A DNA stretch of 64,000 nt from Paenibacillus sp. DCT19 (GTDB lineage: Bacteria > Bacillota > Bacilli > Paenibacillales > Paenibacillaceae), in assembly GCF_003268635.1 (NCBI RefSeq), contig NZ_CP029639.1:2925501-2989500 (forward strand). The letters are read 5' to 3'. The position numbers and the translations under genes are program-made. Below are positions 26,165 through 37,080 of this stretch, piece by piece; positions within the stretch are counted from its first letter, which is position 1; the number at the start of each line of letters is the position of its first letter. The notes beneath the pieces were generated by a model. It did no database searches and had not been told where the DNA came from. It saw only the letters and a list, made by a program, of their open reading frames with translations.

Positions 26165-27142
26165 ATGGCACAATTGAACATGAAAGAAGCAATCCGTGAT
26201 GCGCTTCGCGTTGAGTTGAAACGTGATCCTAACGTTCTGCTTTTCGGTGAAGACGTAGGTAATGTAGGCGGCGTTTTCCGTGTAACGGAAGGTCTGCAAA
26301 AAGAGTTTGGCGAAGAGCGTGTATTTGATACTCCGCTGGCTGAGTCCGCTATTGGTGGTTTGGCTGTAGGTTTGGGTATTCAAGGCTTCCGTCCGGTAGC
26401 TGAAATCCAATTCGTTGGTTTCATCTTCGAAGCACTTGACCAAATGGTAGTTCAAGCTGCTCGTATGCGTTTCCGCTCCGGTGGAAAATACAACTCTCCA
26501 ATCGTATTCCGTACACCATTCGGTGGCGGTGTAAAAGCGGCAGAATTGCATACAGATTCTCTGGAAGGTTTGCTCACGCAAACTCCGGGTATTAAAGTAG
26601 TAGTTCCATCTAACCCTTACGATGCAAAAGGTCTGATGATCGCTTCCATCCGCGACAACGATCCTGTATTCTTCATGGAGCATTTGAACCTGTACCATGC
26701 TTTCCGTGCAGAAGTGCCTGAAGAAGACTATGTTGTTGAATTGGGTAAAGCAAACGTTGTTCGTGAAGGTTCCGATGTTACGATCATCACTTACGGTATG
26801 ATGGTTCATACTTCTGTAAAAGCTGCAGAAGAGCTTGAAAAACAAGGAATCAAAGTAGAAGTAATCGACCTTCGTACGATCAGCCCGATCGATATCGATA
26901 CAGTTATTGCTTCCGTTAAGAAAACAAATCGTGCAATTGTTGTACAAGAAGCTCAAAAGAGCGCAGGTGTTGCAGCTGAAGTCATTGCACAAATCAATGA
27001 AAAAGCAATCCTGCACTTGGAAGCACCGGTACTGCGTGTAGCAGGTCCGGATACTGTATATCCTTTTGCACAAATCGAAGATACATGGCTGCCTAACCCA
27101 GCACGTATTGTTGCTGCGGTTAACAAAGTCGTAAATTTCTAA
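26165..27142 (+). CDS. pdhB: Pyruvate dehydrogenase E1 beta subunit
   Basis: A 325-residue subunit. ATG 26165 ([15 protein letters not shown]) is chosen because this is the conserved family start; TAAGGAGG at 26146-26153 precedes it by 11 bases, and an in-frame ATG at 26156 is too close to that site. Conserved blocks are [30 protein letters not shown] and [13 protein letters not shown]. It forms the E1 tetramer with PdhA. A 175-base gap without a gene separates it from pdhC. Confidence 0.95.
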   Translation: MAQLNMKEAIRDALRVELKRDPNVLLFGEDVGNVGGVFRVTEGLQKEFGEERVFDTPLAESAIGGLAVGLGIQGFRPVAEIQFVGFIFEALDQMVVQAARMRFRSGGKYNSPIVFRTPFGGGVKAAELHTDSLEGLLTQTPGIKVVVPSNPYDAKGLMIASIRDNDPVFFMEHLNLYHAFRAEVPEEDYVVELGKANVVREGSDVTIITYGMMVHTSVKAAEELEKQGIKVEVIDLRTISPIDIDTVIASVKKTNRAIVVQEAQKSAGVAAEVIAQINEKAILHLEAPVLRVAGPDTVYPFAQIEDTWLPNPARIVAAVNKVVNF

Positions 27143-27318
27143 TTTAATCATCTGACATGCCGCAAGGCGCAGTATGGTGATTCACACCGCAGCGCAGGCT
27201 GCACTGTAAACAGCCATTAGCCCCTTGAGTAACAGTTATTTGCATTAGCAGTAACAGTTGTTTCTTGGAGTTAAGGGTTGTTTTCAGGATTGAGCACATA
27301 ATCAAGGAGGTTTTTCAG

Positions 27319-28641
27319 TTGGCTAAATTTGAATATAAATTCCCTGAACTAGGCGAAGGCCTTCACGAAGGCGAAATCATCAAGATGCACATCAAAGTCG
27401 GGGACAAGGTAACTGACGACGATATCATCATGGAAGTACAGAACGATAAAGCGGTAGTTGAAGTACCTTGTCCGGTTAACGGAACAGTTACTGAAGTTTT
27501 CGCAAAAGACGGTCAAATCTGCCACGTTGGTGAAGTTGTAGCGATCATCGACGCAGAAGGCGAACTTCCTGAGCAAGACGACGCTCCTGCTGGCGATCAA
27601 GGCGAGCAAGAGAAAGATGCAGCTCAAGGCGGAGCTGACACTAGTGGTTCTTCTGCAGCAGCTTCCAGCTCGAATGCAGCTCAAGAAGGCGGCAATAACA
27701 GCGTTCCAGCAGTTCCTGCTAAAGACGTTCTGGCAACTCCAAGCGTGCGTAAATTCGCTCGCGAACAAGGTGTAGACATCGCTCAGGTTAACGGTACTGG
27801 CAACAACGGTAAAGTAACCAAAGAAGATGTTGAATCCTTCAAAAATGGTGGCGGTTCTTCCGCAGCGGCATCTTCCGAAGCTCCAGCTCAAGAAGAGAAA
27901 AAATCCGCAGCACCAGCAGCTGCAGCAGCTGATCAACGCCTTGAAGAAGAGCGCGTACCATTCAAAGGTATCCGTAAAGCGATCTCTAACGCAATGGTTA
28001 AATCAGCTTACACAGCACCTCACGTTACAATCATGGACGAAGTTGACGTAACTGAGTTGGTTGCTTTCCGTACTCGCATGAAACCAATCGCTGAGAAAAA
28101 AGGAACAAAAGTTACTTACTTGCCATTCATCGTTAAAGCATTGGTTGCGGCTTCCCGCCAATTCCCTGCTCTGAACGCAATGATCGATGAAGAAGCTAAC
28201 GAAATTGTTTACAAAAAATACTACAACATCGGTATCGCTACAGATACAGACAACGGCTTGATCGTTCCTGTTATCAAAGATGCTGATCGTAAATCCATCT
28301 GGATGATCGCAGATTCTATCCGTGATCTGGCAGCTCGTGGCCGTGATGGTAAACTGAGCGCGAACGAAATGAGAGGAAGCACAATCTCCATCAGTAACAT
28401 TGGTTCTGCTGGCGGTATGTTCTTCACTCCGATCATCAACTTCCCTGAAGTTGCTATCCTCGGAACTGGACGCATCAGCGAAAAAGCGGTTATCAAAAAC
28501 GGCGAAGTTGTTGCAGCACCAGTAATGGCTCTTTCCTTGAGCTTCGACCACCGTATCATTGATGGCGCAACTGCACAAAACTTTATGAATTACATTAAAC
28601 AGCTGCTCGCTAACCCTGAGTTGCTTGTTATGGAGGTGTAA
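27319..28641 (+). CDS. pdhC: Dihydrolipoamide acetyltransferase (PDH E2)
   Basis: A 440-residue E2. TTG 27319 follows AAGGAGG by eight bases. One lipoyl domain (residues 1-80, lipoyl Lys K44 in [10 protein letters not shown]), an Ala/Ser/Glu-rich linker, a peripheral-subunit-binding domain ([16 protein letters not shown], near 153-190), a second Ala/Pro linker, then the catalytic domain ending in DHRIIDGA with the active-site His. A single lipoyl domain is the usual Gram-positive form. It forms the 60-subunit core of the complex. Confidence 0.95.
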   Translation: MAKFEYKFPELGEGLHEGEIIKMHIKVGDKVTDDDIIMEVQNDKAVVEVPCPVNGTVTEVFAKDGQICHVGEVVAIIDAEGELPEQDDAPAGDQGEQEKDAAQGGADTSGSSAAASSSNAAQEGGNNSVPAVPAKDVLATPSVRKFAREQGVDIAQVNGTGNNGKVTKEDVESFKNGGGSSAAASSEAPAQEEKKSAAPAAAAADQRLEEERVPFKGIRKAISNAMVKSAYTAPHVTIMDEVDVTELVAFRTRMKPIAEKKGTKVTYLPFIVKALVAASRQFPALNAMIDEEANEIVYKKYYNIGIATDTDNGLIVPVIKDADRKSIWMIADSIRDLAARGRDGKLSANEMRGSTISISNIGSAGGMFFTPIINFPEVAILGTGRISEKAVIKNGEVVAAPVMALSLSFDHRIIDGATAQNFMNYIKQLLANPELLVMEV

Positions 28642-28644
28642 GAT

Positions 28645-30060
28645 ATGGTAGTAGGCGATGCTTCTCTCAATATCGACACATTAGTAATTGGTGCAGGACC
28701 TGGCGGCTATGTAGCTGCCATCCGTGCTGCACAACTGGGCCAAAGCGTATTGATCGTAGATAAATCCGAGCTGGGCGGCGTATGTTTGAACCGCGGATGT
28801 ATTCCATCCAAAGCTCTGATCTCTGCTGCACACCAATATGAGTCTGCACTTCACGGTGAAGCATTTGGTATCTCTGCTGAGAACGTTAAAGTGGACTTCA
28901 GCAAAACTCAAGAATTCAAAAACGGCGTTGTTAAGAAAATGACTGGCGGCGTAGCTGGTTTGCTCAAAGGCAACAAAGTTGAAGTTTTCAACGGTGAGTG
29001 CATGTTCATCAACGAAAACGAAGCTCGTGTATTTAACGATCACGAGTCACCACGTTACAAATTCAAAAATGCAATCATTGCTACAGGTTCCCGTCCAATC
29101 GAACTGAAACCTTTTCCGTTTGGCGGACGCATTTTGTCCTCAACAGAAGCATTGAACTTGCCTGAAGTACCAAAAAGCATGATCGTAATCGGTGGCGGTT
29201 ATATCGGTGCTGAGCTTGGTCAAATGTACTCCAAATTCGGTGCTAAAGTAACAATCATCGAAGGTTTGGATACTGTATTGCCAGGATTCGATAAAGACAT
29301 GACTAGCCTTGTAGCTAAAAACATGAAGAAAACAGGCATCGAAATCGTAACGGGTGCAAAAGCTGAAAGTGCTGAGCAAACGGATAAAGATGTAACTGTT
29401 AAATATTCTGTAAATGGTGAGTCCAAAGAAGTAACTGCAGATTACCTGCTTGTTACTGTTGGACGTCGTCCAAACACAGATGGTGAGCTTGGTCTTGATA
29501 TGATCGGTGTTGACGTTGACGAGCGTGGATTCGTTAAAGTTGACCACCAAGGTCGTACTAGCATCCCGCACATCTTCGCAATTGGTGATATCGTATCTGG
29601 TCTTGCTCTGGCACACAAAGCTTCTTATGAAGGTAAAGTGGCTGCAGAAGCAATCGCAGGACAACCATCTGTAGTTGACTACAAATGTATGCCAGCTGTT
29701 GTCTTCACAGATCCAGAGTGCTCCAGCGTAGGTTACACTGAAAAAGAAGCTAAAGAAAAAGGTTACAAAGTTAAAGCAGGTAAATTCCCTTATGCGGGTA
29801 ACGGCCGTGCAGTATCTTTGAACCATGCTGAAGGCTTCGTGAAAATCGTAGCTGACGAAGAGAGCGGCCTTGTATTGGGTTGCCAAATCGTTGGTCTTGA
29901 AGCTTCCAACCTGATTGCTGAGCTTGGTCTTGCAATCGAGATGGGTGCAACTTTGGAAGATCTGGCGCTTACGATCCACGCTCACCCAACTTTGGGCGAA
30001 ATCGTGATGGAAGCAGCGGAATTGGTTATGGGTCACCCGATCCACATCATCTCCCGTTAA
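28645..30060 (+). CDS. pdhD: Dihydrolipoamide dehydrogenase (PDH E3)
   Basis: A 471-residue flavoprotein. The FAD motif is [16 protein letters not shown], the redox disulfide is CLNRGC ([13 protein letters not shown]), the NAD motif is [12 protein letters not shown], a second FAD contact is IFAIGDIV, and the C-terminal base is in HAHPTLGE. It reoxidises the lipoyl group. ATG 28645 follows GGAGGTG, three bases after pdhC. It may also serve the 2-oxoglutarate or glycine complexes, none of which is encoded here. Confidence 0.95.
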   Translation: MVVGDASLNIDTLVIGAGPGGYVAAIRAAQLGQSVLIVDKSELGGVCLNRGCIPSKALISAAHQYESALHGEAFGISAENVKVDFSKTQEFKNGVVKKMTGGVAGLLKGNKVEVFNGECMFINENEARVFNDHESPRYKFKNAIIATGSRPIELKPFPFGGRILSSTEALNLPEVPKSMIVIGGGYIGAELGQMYSKFGAKVTIIEGLDTVLPGFDKDMTSLVAKNMKKTGIEIVTGAKAESAEQTDKDVTVKYSVNGESKEVTADYLLVTVGRRPNTDGELGLDMIGVDVDERGFVKVDHQGRTSIPHIFAIGDIVSGLALAHKASYEGKVAAEAIAGQPSVVDYKCMPAVVFTDPECSSVGYTEKEAKEKGYKVKAGKFPYAGNGRAVSLNHAEGFVKIVADEESGLVLGCQIVGLEASNLIAELGLAIEMGATLEDLALTIHAHPTLGEIVMEAAELVMGHPIHIISR

Positions 30061-30107
30061 GATTCTCTAAGCTTCGGATTCGTCCGGCATTATACGTAGA
30101 TCCAAGA

Positions 30108-30143
30108 GGTGAGTAGTGCATTAGCGCTACTCACCTTTTTTTT
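30108..30143 (+). terminator. Terminator of the pdh operon
   Basis: A 12-pair stem (GGTGAGTAGTGC with GCGCTACTCACC, one G-T pair), loop ATTA, and eight T. Confidence 0.9.
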
Positions 30144-30336
30144 CTGAGTATACGAGACTTCTTAAGGGAATATCTTGCACTTAGTGCTGTAAAACGTGGG
30201 CAAAATTGAATGTGTCTCAACTCTTTTTCCATCGTGCACAGTGTGATAAACTGTTAAGATGTTCAGACATGATGTAATTCAAGTCAAACTGGAATTGAGT
30301 GGCAACATATATAGAGAGATGCGAGGGGAAATCAAT

Positions 30337-31131
30337 TTGAAAAACTATCTCGATTTATTACAAGATATATTAGACAATGGCGTACACAAAGGAGATCGTA
30401 CGGGAACGGGAACACAATCTGTATTTGGCAGACAGCTCCGTTATGATCTATCAGAAGGATTTCCACTTGTAACAACGAAACGAATTCATCTCAAATCGGT
30501 AATCCATGAGCTTTTGTGGTTTTTGAGTGGCGATACAAACATCGCTTATTTGAAAGAAAACGGTGTGAAGATCTGGGACGATTGGGCAGATGAAAATGGT
30601 GATCTTGGGCCAGTGTATGGCTCACAGTGGCGTACGTGGGAAGCGCCAAACGGGGAGAAGATTGACCAGATTGCGGCTGTTATTGATTCGATCAAAAACA
30701 ACCCGGATTCTAGACGTCACCTTGTAAGTGCGTGGAATGTGGCCGAGATTAATCATATGAAGCTTCCACCATGTCATTTCGCGTTTCAGTTTTATGTTGC
30801 AGAGGGTAAATTATCATGTATGCTTACGATGCGTTCAGTGGATACGTTCCTCGGGTTGCCGTTTAACATTGCCAGTTATGCGCTCCTGACCCATATGATT
30901 GCGCAGCAATGTGACCTTGAAGTGGGTGAGTTCATCTGGTCAGGTGGAGATGTGCACATCTATTCAAACCATGTAGAGCAGGTCAAAACTCAACTGACGC
31001 GTGAACCTTTTGCATTGCCTAAATTGGTGATTAAACGCAAGCCAGAATCCATTTTTGACTATAAGTTTGAAGATTTCGAATTCGAGAACTATCAGCACCA
31101 TCCAGGCATTAAAGCTCCAATTGCAGTATAA
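30337..31131 (+). CDS. thyA: Thymidylate synthase
   Basis: A 264-residue enzyme, the exact length of the classic E. coli ThyA. TTG 30337 ([12 protein letters not shown]) follows GAGGGGA; longer in-frame starts lack a good site. Conserved features are the phosphate-binding [21 protein letters not shown], the catalytic Cys in LPPCHFAFQ, and [15 protein letters not shown]. It methylates dUMP with methylene-tetrahydrofolate, producing dihydrofolate for the DfrA encoded 52 bases downstream. Confidence 0.95.
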   Translation: MKNYLDLLQDILDNGVHKGDRTGTGTQSVFGRQLRYDLSEGFPLVTTKRIHLKSVIHELLWFLSGDTNIAYLKENGVKIWDDWADENGDLGPVYGSQWRTWEAPNGEKIDQIAAVIDSIKNNPDSRRHLVSAWNVAEINHMKLPPCHFAFQFYVAEGKLSCMLTMRSVDTFLGLPFNIASYALLTHMIAQQCDLEVGEFIWSGGDVHIYSNHVEQVKTQLTREPFALPKLVIKRKPESIFDYKFEDFEFENYQHHPGIKAPIAV

Positions 31132-31183
31132 ACATGCAGTAGTGGAATCAATTTTGATTTTGGAATGAAGGAGTGTATAACCT

Positions 31184-31672
31184 TTGAGCATTGAACTTGT
31201 ATGGGCAATGGGAGAGAACGGCGTGATTGGCCTAGATAATTCGTTGCCATGGCATCTACCCAAGGATATGGCCTTTTTTAAACAACAAACGCTGAACAAA
31301 ACCATTATTATGGGACGAAATACGTGGGAATCTTTTGGCGGCAAACCACTTCCTAAACGTCGTAATATAGTTGTAACTAGAGACTTAGACTACAAAGCAG
31401 AGCAAGCTGAAGTGGTACACACCATCGAAGAGGGTCTAAGTGTTACTAAAGGGGAAGAACTGTGCGTTATTGGTGGTTCACAGGTATATCGTGAATTTTT
31501 ACCGTTCGCCGATCGTCTCGTCGTAACCAAGATTCACGAACACTTTGAGGGAGATACGTTCTTCCCTGAAGTGAATTGGTCTGAATGGGAGCTTATTAAA
31601 CAAATTGAAGGTGAGCAGGATGAAAAAAATGTCCATGCTTTTACCTTTGAGTTTTACGAACGTAAACAATAA
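31184..31672 (+). CDS. dfrA: Dihydrofolate reductase
   Basis: A 162-residue enzyme starting at TTG 31184 after AAGGAG. The sequence shows the family signature: WAMGENGVIGLDNSLPWHLPKD with the active-site Trp and Asp, IMGRNTWESFGGKPLP for NADPH binding, and CVIGGSQVYREF. It regenerates tetrahydrofolate after ThyA and is in one operon with it. Drug resistance cannot be judged from the sequence. Confidence 0.95.
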   Translation: MSIELVWAMGENGVIGLDNSLPWHLPKDMAFFKQQTLNKTIIMGRNTWESFGGKPLPKRRNIVVTRDLDYKAEQAEVVHTIEEGLSVTKGEELCVIGGSQVYREFLPFADRLVVTKIHEHFEGDTFFPEVNWSEWELIKQIEGEQDEKNVHAFTFEFYERKQ

Positions 31673-31732
31673 CATTGAACGTTGTTTCATTCGTTGTAAT
31701 ACGTTTTGAAGTGAATTTATGAAAAAAGTTGA

Positions 31733-31773
31733 GGCGCTGATTCCGAAATATTCGTGAACAGCGTCTTTTTTCA
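31733..31773 (+). terminator. Terminator of thyA-dfrA
   Basis: GGCGCTG and CAGCGTC arms (one G-T pair) with a long loop, followed by TTTTTT. Confidence 0.7.
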
Positions 31774-31843
31774 TTTTTTACAGAACATTTTTAATCTGCA
31801 GAAAATGGTATATAACATTTATGTAACATATTGCATGGGGGAT

Positions 31844-31860
31844 TATGTATAATATACATA
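31844..31860. promoter_or_regulatory. 17-base palindrome in the long gap before gltD
   Basis: ATGTATA-A-TATACAT, extended by one more T/A pair, lies in the 630-base AT-rich gap 31673-32302. It overlaps a possible -10 and is likely to be an operator. No gene is visible in this gap; the only other features are the dfrA terminator and the IR at 32185. Confidence 0.4.
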
Positions 31861-32184
31861 TAGATCTGCATTCATAAGACAAAAAGTGTAAAAGTTGTAG
31901 GGATTCAACGTTGTAAAGCCCTAAAACAAGTGTAATATTCGGAAATAAGCATCAGTTATGAGCAAATAAGTTGATTTTTATGGTAAATTATCTGACATTT
32001 ACGTGACGTTCTGAACTTTGAAATGGTTAACACACGCCTGTTTGTATATTGAAAAAACTCATTTGGCACCAAAATTAGGGGATTGACCATGAATAGATTC
32101 AGACGATATGATGTATAAAATACAAATAATTATGCGGATAATCCATTTAATATTCAGATGTCGAAATGCTACTATAATTGAAAT

Positions 32185-32211
32185 ATCTTCGAGAAGATTT
32201 TGTGATACAAT
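32185..32211 (+). promoter_or_regulatory. Extended -10 promoter of gltD with inverted repeat at -35
   Basis: TGATACAAT at 32203-32211 is an extended -10. There is no good -35; its place is taken by the inverted repeat ATCTTC-GA-GAAGAT (32185-32198), which suggests activator or repressor binding. Confidence 0.4.
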
Positions 32212-32302
32212 AGACAAAAAACGCAGATCAAGAGTAATCCATTTCATATAGAATCGTGCAGATGAAGGGATTAAGACAAGAACGGATGGGGGAAAACGTA
32301 AG

Positions 32303-33790
32303 ATGTCTACACCTACTGGATTTATGGAATACAAACGGCAATTGCCAGCGGATCGCGAGCCAGCCGAGCGGATTAAGGATTGGGAAGAGTTTCATAAACA
32401 TATGGCGGAAGAAGAGCTCAGAACACAAGGTGCACGATGCATGGATTGTGGTACCCCGTATTGCCATACAGGTATAGATATGATTGGTGGCACATCAGGA
32501 TGCCCCGTGCACAACCTGATTCCGGAATGGAACAACCTTGTCTACCGTGGATTGTGGAGAGAAGCACTTGAGCGTCTTCACAAAACGAACAATTTCCCTG
32601 AATTTACAGGTCGTGTATGTCCAGCTCCTTGTGAAGGATCTTGTACCGTTGGATTGATTGGTCAGCCTGTAACGATTAAAACGATAGAAGAAGCGATTAT
32701 TGAAAAAGGTTTTGAAGAAGGATGGGTAGTTCCCCAACCTCCAGAGAAACGCACGGGTAAGCGTGTAGCTGTTGTTGGTTCGGGTCCAGCAGGACTTGCT
32801 ACTGCAGCTCAATTGAACAAAGCAGGTCACACAGTAACAGTATACGAGCGTTCTGATCGTGTTGGTGGTTTGTTGATGTACGGTATTCCAACAATGAAAT
32901 TGGACAAAAAAGTAGTTCAACGTCGTGTGGACTTGCTTGAAGCTGAAGGCGTTCAATTCATTACAAATACAGAGATCGGTAAAGACATTCCTGCACAGCA
33001 GTTAGTAGACGATTATGATGCTGTTGTATTGTGTGGTGGCGCAACCAAACCACGTGAATTCAACATTGAAGGTAGTGACCTGAAAGGCGTACACTACGCT
33101 ATGGACTTCCTCAATAGCAGCATTAAGAGCTATTTGGATTCTAATTTGGAAGATGGCAACTATCTGTCTGCACAAGACAAAGATGTTATCGTTATTGGTG
33201 GCGGAGACACAGGCTCTGACTGTGTAGCTACATCGCTTCGTCATGGTTGTCGTACCATTACACAATTTGGTACTCACACTCAAGCACCTATGGAGCGTGA
33301 CCGCATCAATAATCCTTGGCCTCAGTTCCCTAATGTGTACACATTAGATTACGCTCAAGAAGAAGCCAAAGCGTTGTTTGGTCAAGATCCGCGTGAATTC
33401 TCCATCATGACAACGAAATTTGTTGGTGATAAAGAAGGCAACTTGAAAGAGCTGCATACCGTTCAGATTGAGCGTATCGTAGATGAGACAGGCCGCAAAA
33501 TTTATCAACCAATCCCTGGAACAGAGCGCGTTTTCCCTGCTCAAATGGCGATGATTGCGATCGGTTTTGATGGACCAGAACAGACACTGGTAGAACAATT
33601 GGGACTTGCAACAGATCGTCGTACTAATGTTAAAGCTCGCTATGGCAAATACAACACGAACGTTGACAAAGTATTTGCAGCAGGCGACATGCGTCGTGGA
33701 CAAAGTCTTGTTGTATGGGCAATCAATGAAGGTCGCGAAGCGGCTCGTGAAGTTGATAAGTATTTGATGGGAGCTACAGTTCTCGTATAA
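32303..33790 (+). CDS. gltD: Glutamate synthase small (beta) subunit
   Basis: A 495-residue iron-sulfur flavoprotein. The N-terminal cysteine clusters ([10 protein letters not shown] and CPAPCEGSC) bind 4Fe-4S centres, followed by the FAD motif [15 protein letters not shown] and the NADPH motif [16 protein letters not shown]. It passes electrons from NADPH to the large subunit GltA/GltB, which makes glutamate. No large-subunit gene is in the window, so gltD is separated from its partner here. The length is typical. A long upstream region indicates regulated expression. Confidence 0.92.
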   Translation: MSTPTGFMEYKRQLPADREPAERIKDWEEFHKHMAEEELRTQGARCMDCGTPYCHTGIDMIGGTSGCPVHNLIPEWNNLVYRGLWREALERLHKTNNFPEFTGRVCPAPCEGSCTVGLIGQPVTIKTIEEAIIEKGFEEGWVVPQPPEKRTGKRVAVVGSGPAGLATAAQLNKAGHTVTVYERSDRVGGLLMYGIPTMKLDKKVVQRRVDLLEAEGVQFITNTEIGKDIPAQQLVDDYDAVVLCGGATKPREFNIEGSDLKGVHYAMDFLNSSIKSYLDSNLEDGNYLSAQDKDVIVIGGGDTGSDCVATSLRHGCRTITQFGTHTQAPMERDRINNPWPQFPNVYTLDYAQEEAKALFGQDPREFSIMTTKFVGDKEGNLKELHTVQIERIVDETGRKIYQPIPGTERVFPAQMAMIAIGFDGPEQTLVEQLGLATDRRTNVKARYGKYNTNVDKVFAAGDMRRGQSLVVWAINEGREAAREVDKYLMGATVLV

Positions 33791-33806
33791 TTGATAGCGT
33801 AATTTC

Positions 33807-33840
33807 AACCCTCGCCATTATGGCGGGGTTATTTATTTGT
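33807..33840 (+). terminator. Terminator after gltD
   Basis: AACCC(T)CGCC, loop ATTAT, GGCG(G)GGTT, then TATTTATTTG. The T tract is interrupted. Confidence 0.6.
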
Positions 33841-33996
33841 TTTCTATCTACGTTTTTTTAGTGTAAGTGTGAGGTAGAGCATTGCTTTTTATCCCCTAAA
33901 GATTTATTATTATATTATAATAATTATAAATAAGAGTTTTTTTAAAATATGAATATCAATGACGTGAACATATAACATTTGGAGGTGCAACCAACT

Positions 33997-34488
33997 ATGG
34001 CAACGAACCGGGACAAATGCATTTCAGACCAGATTTCTGATATTAAGAAACAATTGGTTGAGAAAGGGTACAAGTTGACTCAGCAGCGGGAAGTGACCGT
34101 TCGTGTTTTACTTGAACATGAAAAGGATCATTTTAGCGCCGAAGAAGTCTTCTTGCTTGTGAAGGAACAATTCCCTGAGATTGGCCTTGCCACCGTATAT
34201 CGCACACTTGAATTGCTGAGTGATCTGCAAGTGGTCGAGAAAATTAATTTTGGAGATGGAGCTGCGCGGTTTGATCTACGTAGCACGGACGGCTCTCATC
34301 ATCATCACCATCTCATTTGTACAGACTGTGGCAGTGTAGAGGAGATTATGGAGGATGGTCTGCTTCGTTTAGAACAGCAAATTGAGCGGCAATATGGATT
34401 TGCTGTTACGGATCATCGACTTGATTTTCAAGGCGTATGCAAGGAGTGTAGACAAAAACGAGCTTTAAATGAGCCGGCTGCAGGTTAA
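33997..34488 (+). CDS. fur: Ferric uptake regulator Fur
   Basis: A 163-residue metalloregulator. ATG 33997 is chosen because TTGGAGGTG lies nine bases upstream. The DNA-binding half (YKLTQQREVTVRVLLE, PEIGLATVYRTLELL) closely resembles B. subtilis Fur rather than PerR or Zur. The HHHHH segment and two CxxC pairs (CTDC, CKEC) are metal ligands. It represses iron acquisition when iron is available. An AT-rich near-palindrome at 33903-33928 could be an autoregulatory box, but this is weak. Confidence 0.9.
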   Translation: MATNRDKCISDQISDIKKQLVEKGYKLTQQREVTVRVLLEHEKDHFSAEEVFLLVKEQFPEIGLATVYRTLELLSDLQVVEKINFGDGAARFDLRSTDGSHHHHHLICTDCGSVEEIMEDGLLRLEQQIERQYGFAVTDHRLDFQGVCKECRQKRALNEPAAG

Positions 34489-34546
34489 TTCAACCGTGGA
34501 GGGATGCTCCCGGACTCAAAATCTGATATAATATGTTTCAGAAGCA

Positions 34547-34577
34547 AGGGGCTTCCGTGGGCGGAAGGCCCCTTTTT
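34547..34577 (+). terminator. Terminator between fur and topB
   Basis: AGGGGCTTCC with GGAAGGCCCCT (one bulge) and TTTTT. A perfect extended -10, TGATATAAT, lies at 34524-34532 just upstream, so a topB promoter would read straight into this hairpin. Confidence 0.8.
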
Positions 34578-34614
34578 GCCGTCATGCGGACGGTGAAGGA
34601 GGAGAGATGGACGG

Positions 34615-36960
34615 ATGAAGACACTGGTTATAGCGGAGAAACCTGATATGGGTCGAACCATTGCTGCCGTCATAGAACCAAAGGCCAAGAACAATCGCAG
34701 CTACCTTGAAGGGGAGCATTATATTATTACTTGGGCGATTGGTCATTTGCTCGGGCTGGCTGAACCAGATGCATATGATACGAAGTACAAGCGATGGAAC
34801 ATTGCTGATCTTCCGATCATTCCGGATCAGTTCAAAATCGTTCCTAACCCAAAAACGAAGGATCAATTGAAGATCATCGGAGAACTTTCCAAACGCGCCT
34901 CTGCTATTGTAAATGCATGTGACGCAGGGCGTGAGGGTCAATATATCTTCGCACTGATTCAGCAGCAATTGAAACTTCGTCAACCGGTTAAACGGTTATG
35001 GATATCAGATCTGACTGCCGCAAGTATTCAAAAAGGTTTTGATGGACTGAAGGATGCATCGGAATTTGATAATCTAACACATGCTGCTCGTGCACGAAGC
35101 GAGGCGGATTGGCTGATCGGAATGAACGCTTCGCGTGCTTTCACGACGCGTCACAATGCCTTGTTGTCTGTTGGACGTGTTCAGACACCAGTACTCGCAC
35201 TGATCTATGACCGGGAAATCGAGATTGAGGCTTTTCAGTCGCAGACCTTTTATGAAGTGGCGGCTTGGTTTCGTCAGGAAGGTGTTGAATATCGTGGTTT
35301 GCGGCAAGGAGACAAGCTCACTGATCCAGAGGCAGCGGAGGCTATTGCAGCCAGTGTGAAGGGCAAAACAGGACGTATCACCAAATATGAAGCGAAACAA
35401 ACGAAGGAATATCCCTATCGCTTGTATGATCTTACACTTTTACAGCGTGAGGCTAATGCGAAGTTTGGTTACGGTGCGAAGAAAACGTTGGATATTGCGC
35501 AAGCCTTATATGAAAAGCATAAGGTGATCTCTTATCCACGGACGAACTCTAACTATGTAACGGAACAGAATATCGAAGGTATGCACAAAACACTGAATCT
35601 ATTGAAAAATGGAACGTATAGCGAGCTAGCTCAAGGAGCTAAGCCAGAATTGGTGCACAAAAACAATAAAGGGGTCTGTAACCCGTCACGGGTTGAGGAT
35701 CACCATGCAATTTTGCCAACGTTGAAGCGACCGGGTACGTTATCCAAGGATGAACAGAACATCTATGATCTGATCGTTAGACGTTTCTTATCTCATTTCT
35801 ACCCACCAGCCGAGTATAAACAGCACACTGTACTGACAGAGGTTGAACAACATCAGTTCAAAACGTCTGTGAAGGAGTTATTATCATTGGGGTGGAAAGT
35901 GGTGCTCTCTTCATCAGATCAGGAACAGGGTGGCACTGGGAAGAAGAAAACCAAGAAGAATAATAATGAAGAAGAGGAAGCAGAGGAGTGGACGGACAAG
36001 TCCTTCTCCGTTCAACCTGAATTACCAGTTCAATGCACGAAGAGTGAGTTTAAGGAGAAGGCTACCCAGCCTCCCAAGAGTTATACCGAAGGTACATTGC
36101 TCAAGGCGATGGAAAGTGCCGGCAAGCAGATTGAGAATGAAGAGCTACGTGATGCCATGAAAGACAGTGGGTTAGGAACACCTGCAACGCGGGCTGCTAC
36201 GATTGAGCGGCTCAAAAATGTCGGTTATATCACCATGCAGGGCAAAAAGATGCAACTTACGCTCAAAGGGCGAACGGCCATCGAATTAATCCGGCGAGCA
36301 GGTGTAGACCTCTTAACGTCTCCAGAAATGACAGGGCAATGGGAACGAAGATTGTACCAAATCTCCAAAGGAGAAGCAGGTCAAGACAAGTTTATGGAGA
36401 ACGTGAAGAAATTTACCATGTCGATTATTGATAAGGTTAAGGTGCAGGCTCCTGCACCAGCAGATGCATTCGGTGAAGACACTCGTGGCGGTCGAGGAAA
36501 AGGAAAGGGTGCTAGAAGCAAAGGGAGCGGTGCTAAATCTTCAACTACAGCAGCGGCGGGTTCTTCTGCATCAACTTCACGTGCATCTTCTGGAGCTTCC
36601 GGCAACGGCCGTAGCGCAACTGGCACAGTAGCAGCAAAGTCTAAGACAACCGTTTCAGCTTCTAGTCCGTCTGGCGCTCGTGAGCTGTTGGCTTCGTGTC
36701 CTGCACCTGGTTGTACGGGTCAGATCATTGAAGGTAAGAAAGGTTATGGATGCACACGATTTAAGGAAGGCTGTGGCTTTGTCATCTGGAAAGAATACAT
36801 CGGCAAAAAAATAACAAGCACAATGCTGAAAGCGTTGATCGACAAAGGAAGCACACAAGTGCTGGCCTTCAAACGAAAAGACGGTAGTACGGTCAAAGCT
36901 CGTATTGTGTTGCAGGACGTGCTCACAGGTAAACTGACAGCCGAGAAGGTAGACACGTAA
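34615..36960 (+). CDS. topB: DNA topoisomerase III
   Basis: A 781-residue type IA topoisomerase. The TOPRIM domain opens LVIAEKPDMGRTIAAVI and contains DAGREGQYI. The catalytic Tyr is in ISYPRTNSNYV near residue 308, and LSVGRVQTPVLALI is the DNA-binding signature. The tail has a long Gly/Ser/Ala linker (about 620-680) and a C-terminal zinc-finger-like segment (CPAPGCTGQII, CTRFKEGCGF). It is longer than the ~650-residue E. coli TopB because of this tail. It resolves single-strand crossings and decatenates replicated DNA. Confidence 0.93.
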   Translation: MKTLVIAEKPDMGRTIAAVIEPKAKNNRSYLEGEHYIITWAIGHLLGLAEPDAYDTKYKRWNIADLPIIPDQFKIVPNPKTKDQLKIIGELSKRASAIVNACDAGREGQYIFALIQQQLKLRQPVKRLWISDLTAASIQKGFDGLKDASEFDNLTHAARARSEADWLIGMNASRAFTTRHNALLSVGRVQTPVLALIYDREIEIEAFQSQTFYEVAAWFRQEGVEYRGLRQGDKLTDPEAAEAIAASVKGKTGRITKYEAKQTKEYPYRLYDLTLLQREANAKFGYGAKKTLDIAQALYEKHKVISYPRTNSNYVTEQNIEGMHKTLNLLKNGTYSELAQGAKPELVHKNNKGVCNPSRVEDHHAILPTLKRPGTLSKDEQNIYDLIVRRFLSHFYPPAEYKQHTVLTEVEQHQFKTSVKELLSLGWKVVLSSSDQEQGGTGKKKTKKNNNEEEEAEEWTDKSFSVQPELPVQCTKSEFKEKATQPPKSYTEGTLLKAMESAGKQIENEELRDAMKDSGLGTPATRAATIERLKNVGYITMQGKKMQLTLKGRTAIELIRRAGVDLLTSPEMTGQWERRLYQISKGEAGQDKFMENVKKFTMSIIDKVKVQAPAPADAFGEDTRGGRGKGKGARSKGSGAKSSTTAAAGSSASTSRASSGASGNGRSATGTVAAKSKTTVSASSPSGARELLASCPAPGCTGQIIEGKKGYGCTRFKEGCGFVIWKEYIGKKITSTMLKALIDKGSTQVLAFKRKDGSTVKARIVLQDVLTGKLTAEKVDT

Positions 36961-37050
36961 CAGATCTGCTTTTGGACTCTCTGGTGCCGATTAAAGAAAC
37001 ATAGGTAATGAGTGCATTACAATAAATGAGTGCTATGAAAACCAGTACAC

Positions 37051-37080
37051 AAAAGACCCTTTAAGATTAAAGGGTCTTTT
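37051..37080. terminator. Bidirectional terminator between topB and the HAD gene
   Basis: A perfect 14-pair stem, AAAAGACCCTTTAA with TTAAAGGGTCTTTT and a two-base loop. It overlaps the stop of the HAD gene on the minus strand. Confidence 0.85.

Noticed and set aside
26138..27151. Long open frame on the minus strand opposite pdhB
   Set aside because: Explained by the optimal-codon bias of pdhB; the translation is rich in Cys, Phe and Tyr and resembles no protein. The same holds opposite pdhD.
31831..31853. TTGCAT and TATAAT as a promoter upstream of gltD
   Set aside because: The spacer would be 11 bases, too short for sigma-A. The palindrome there is retained as a separate feature.
33903..33928. 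AT-rich near-palindrome upstream of fur, possible Fur box
   Set aside because: The sequence is simply A/T alternation with no match to the GATAAT-type core; too weak to call, so only mentioned with fur.
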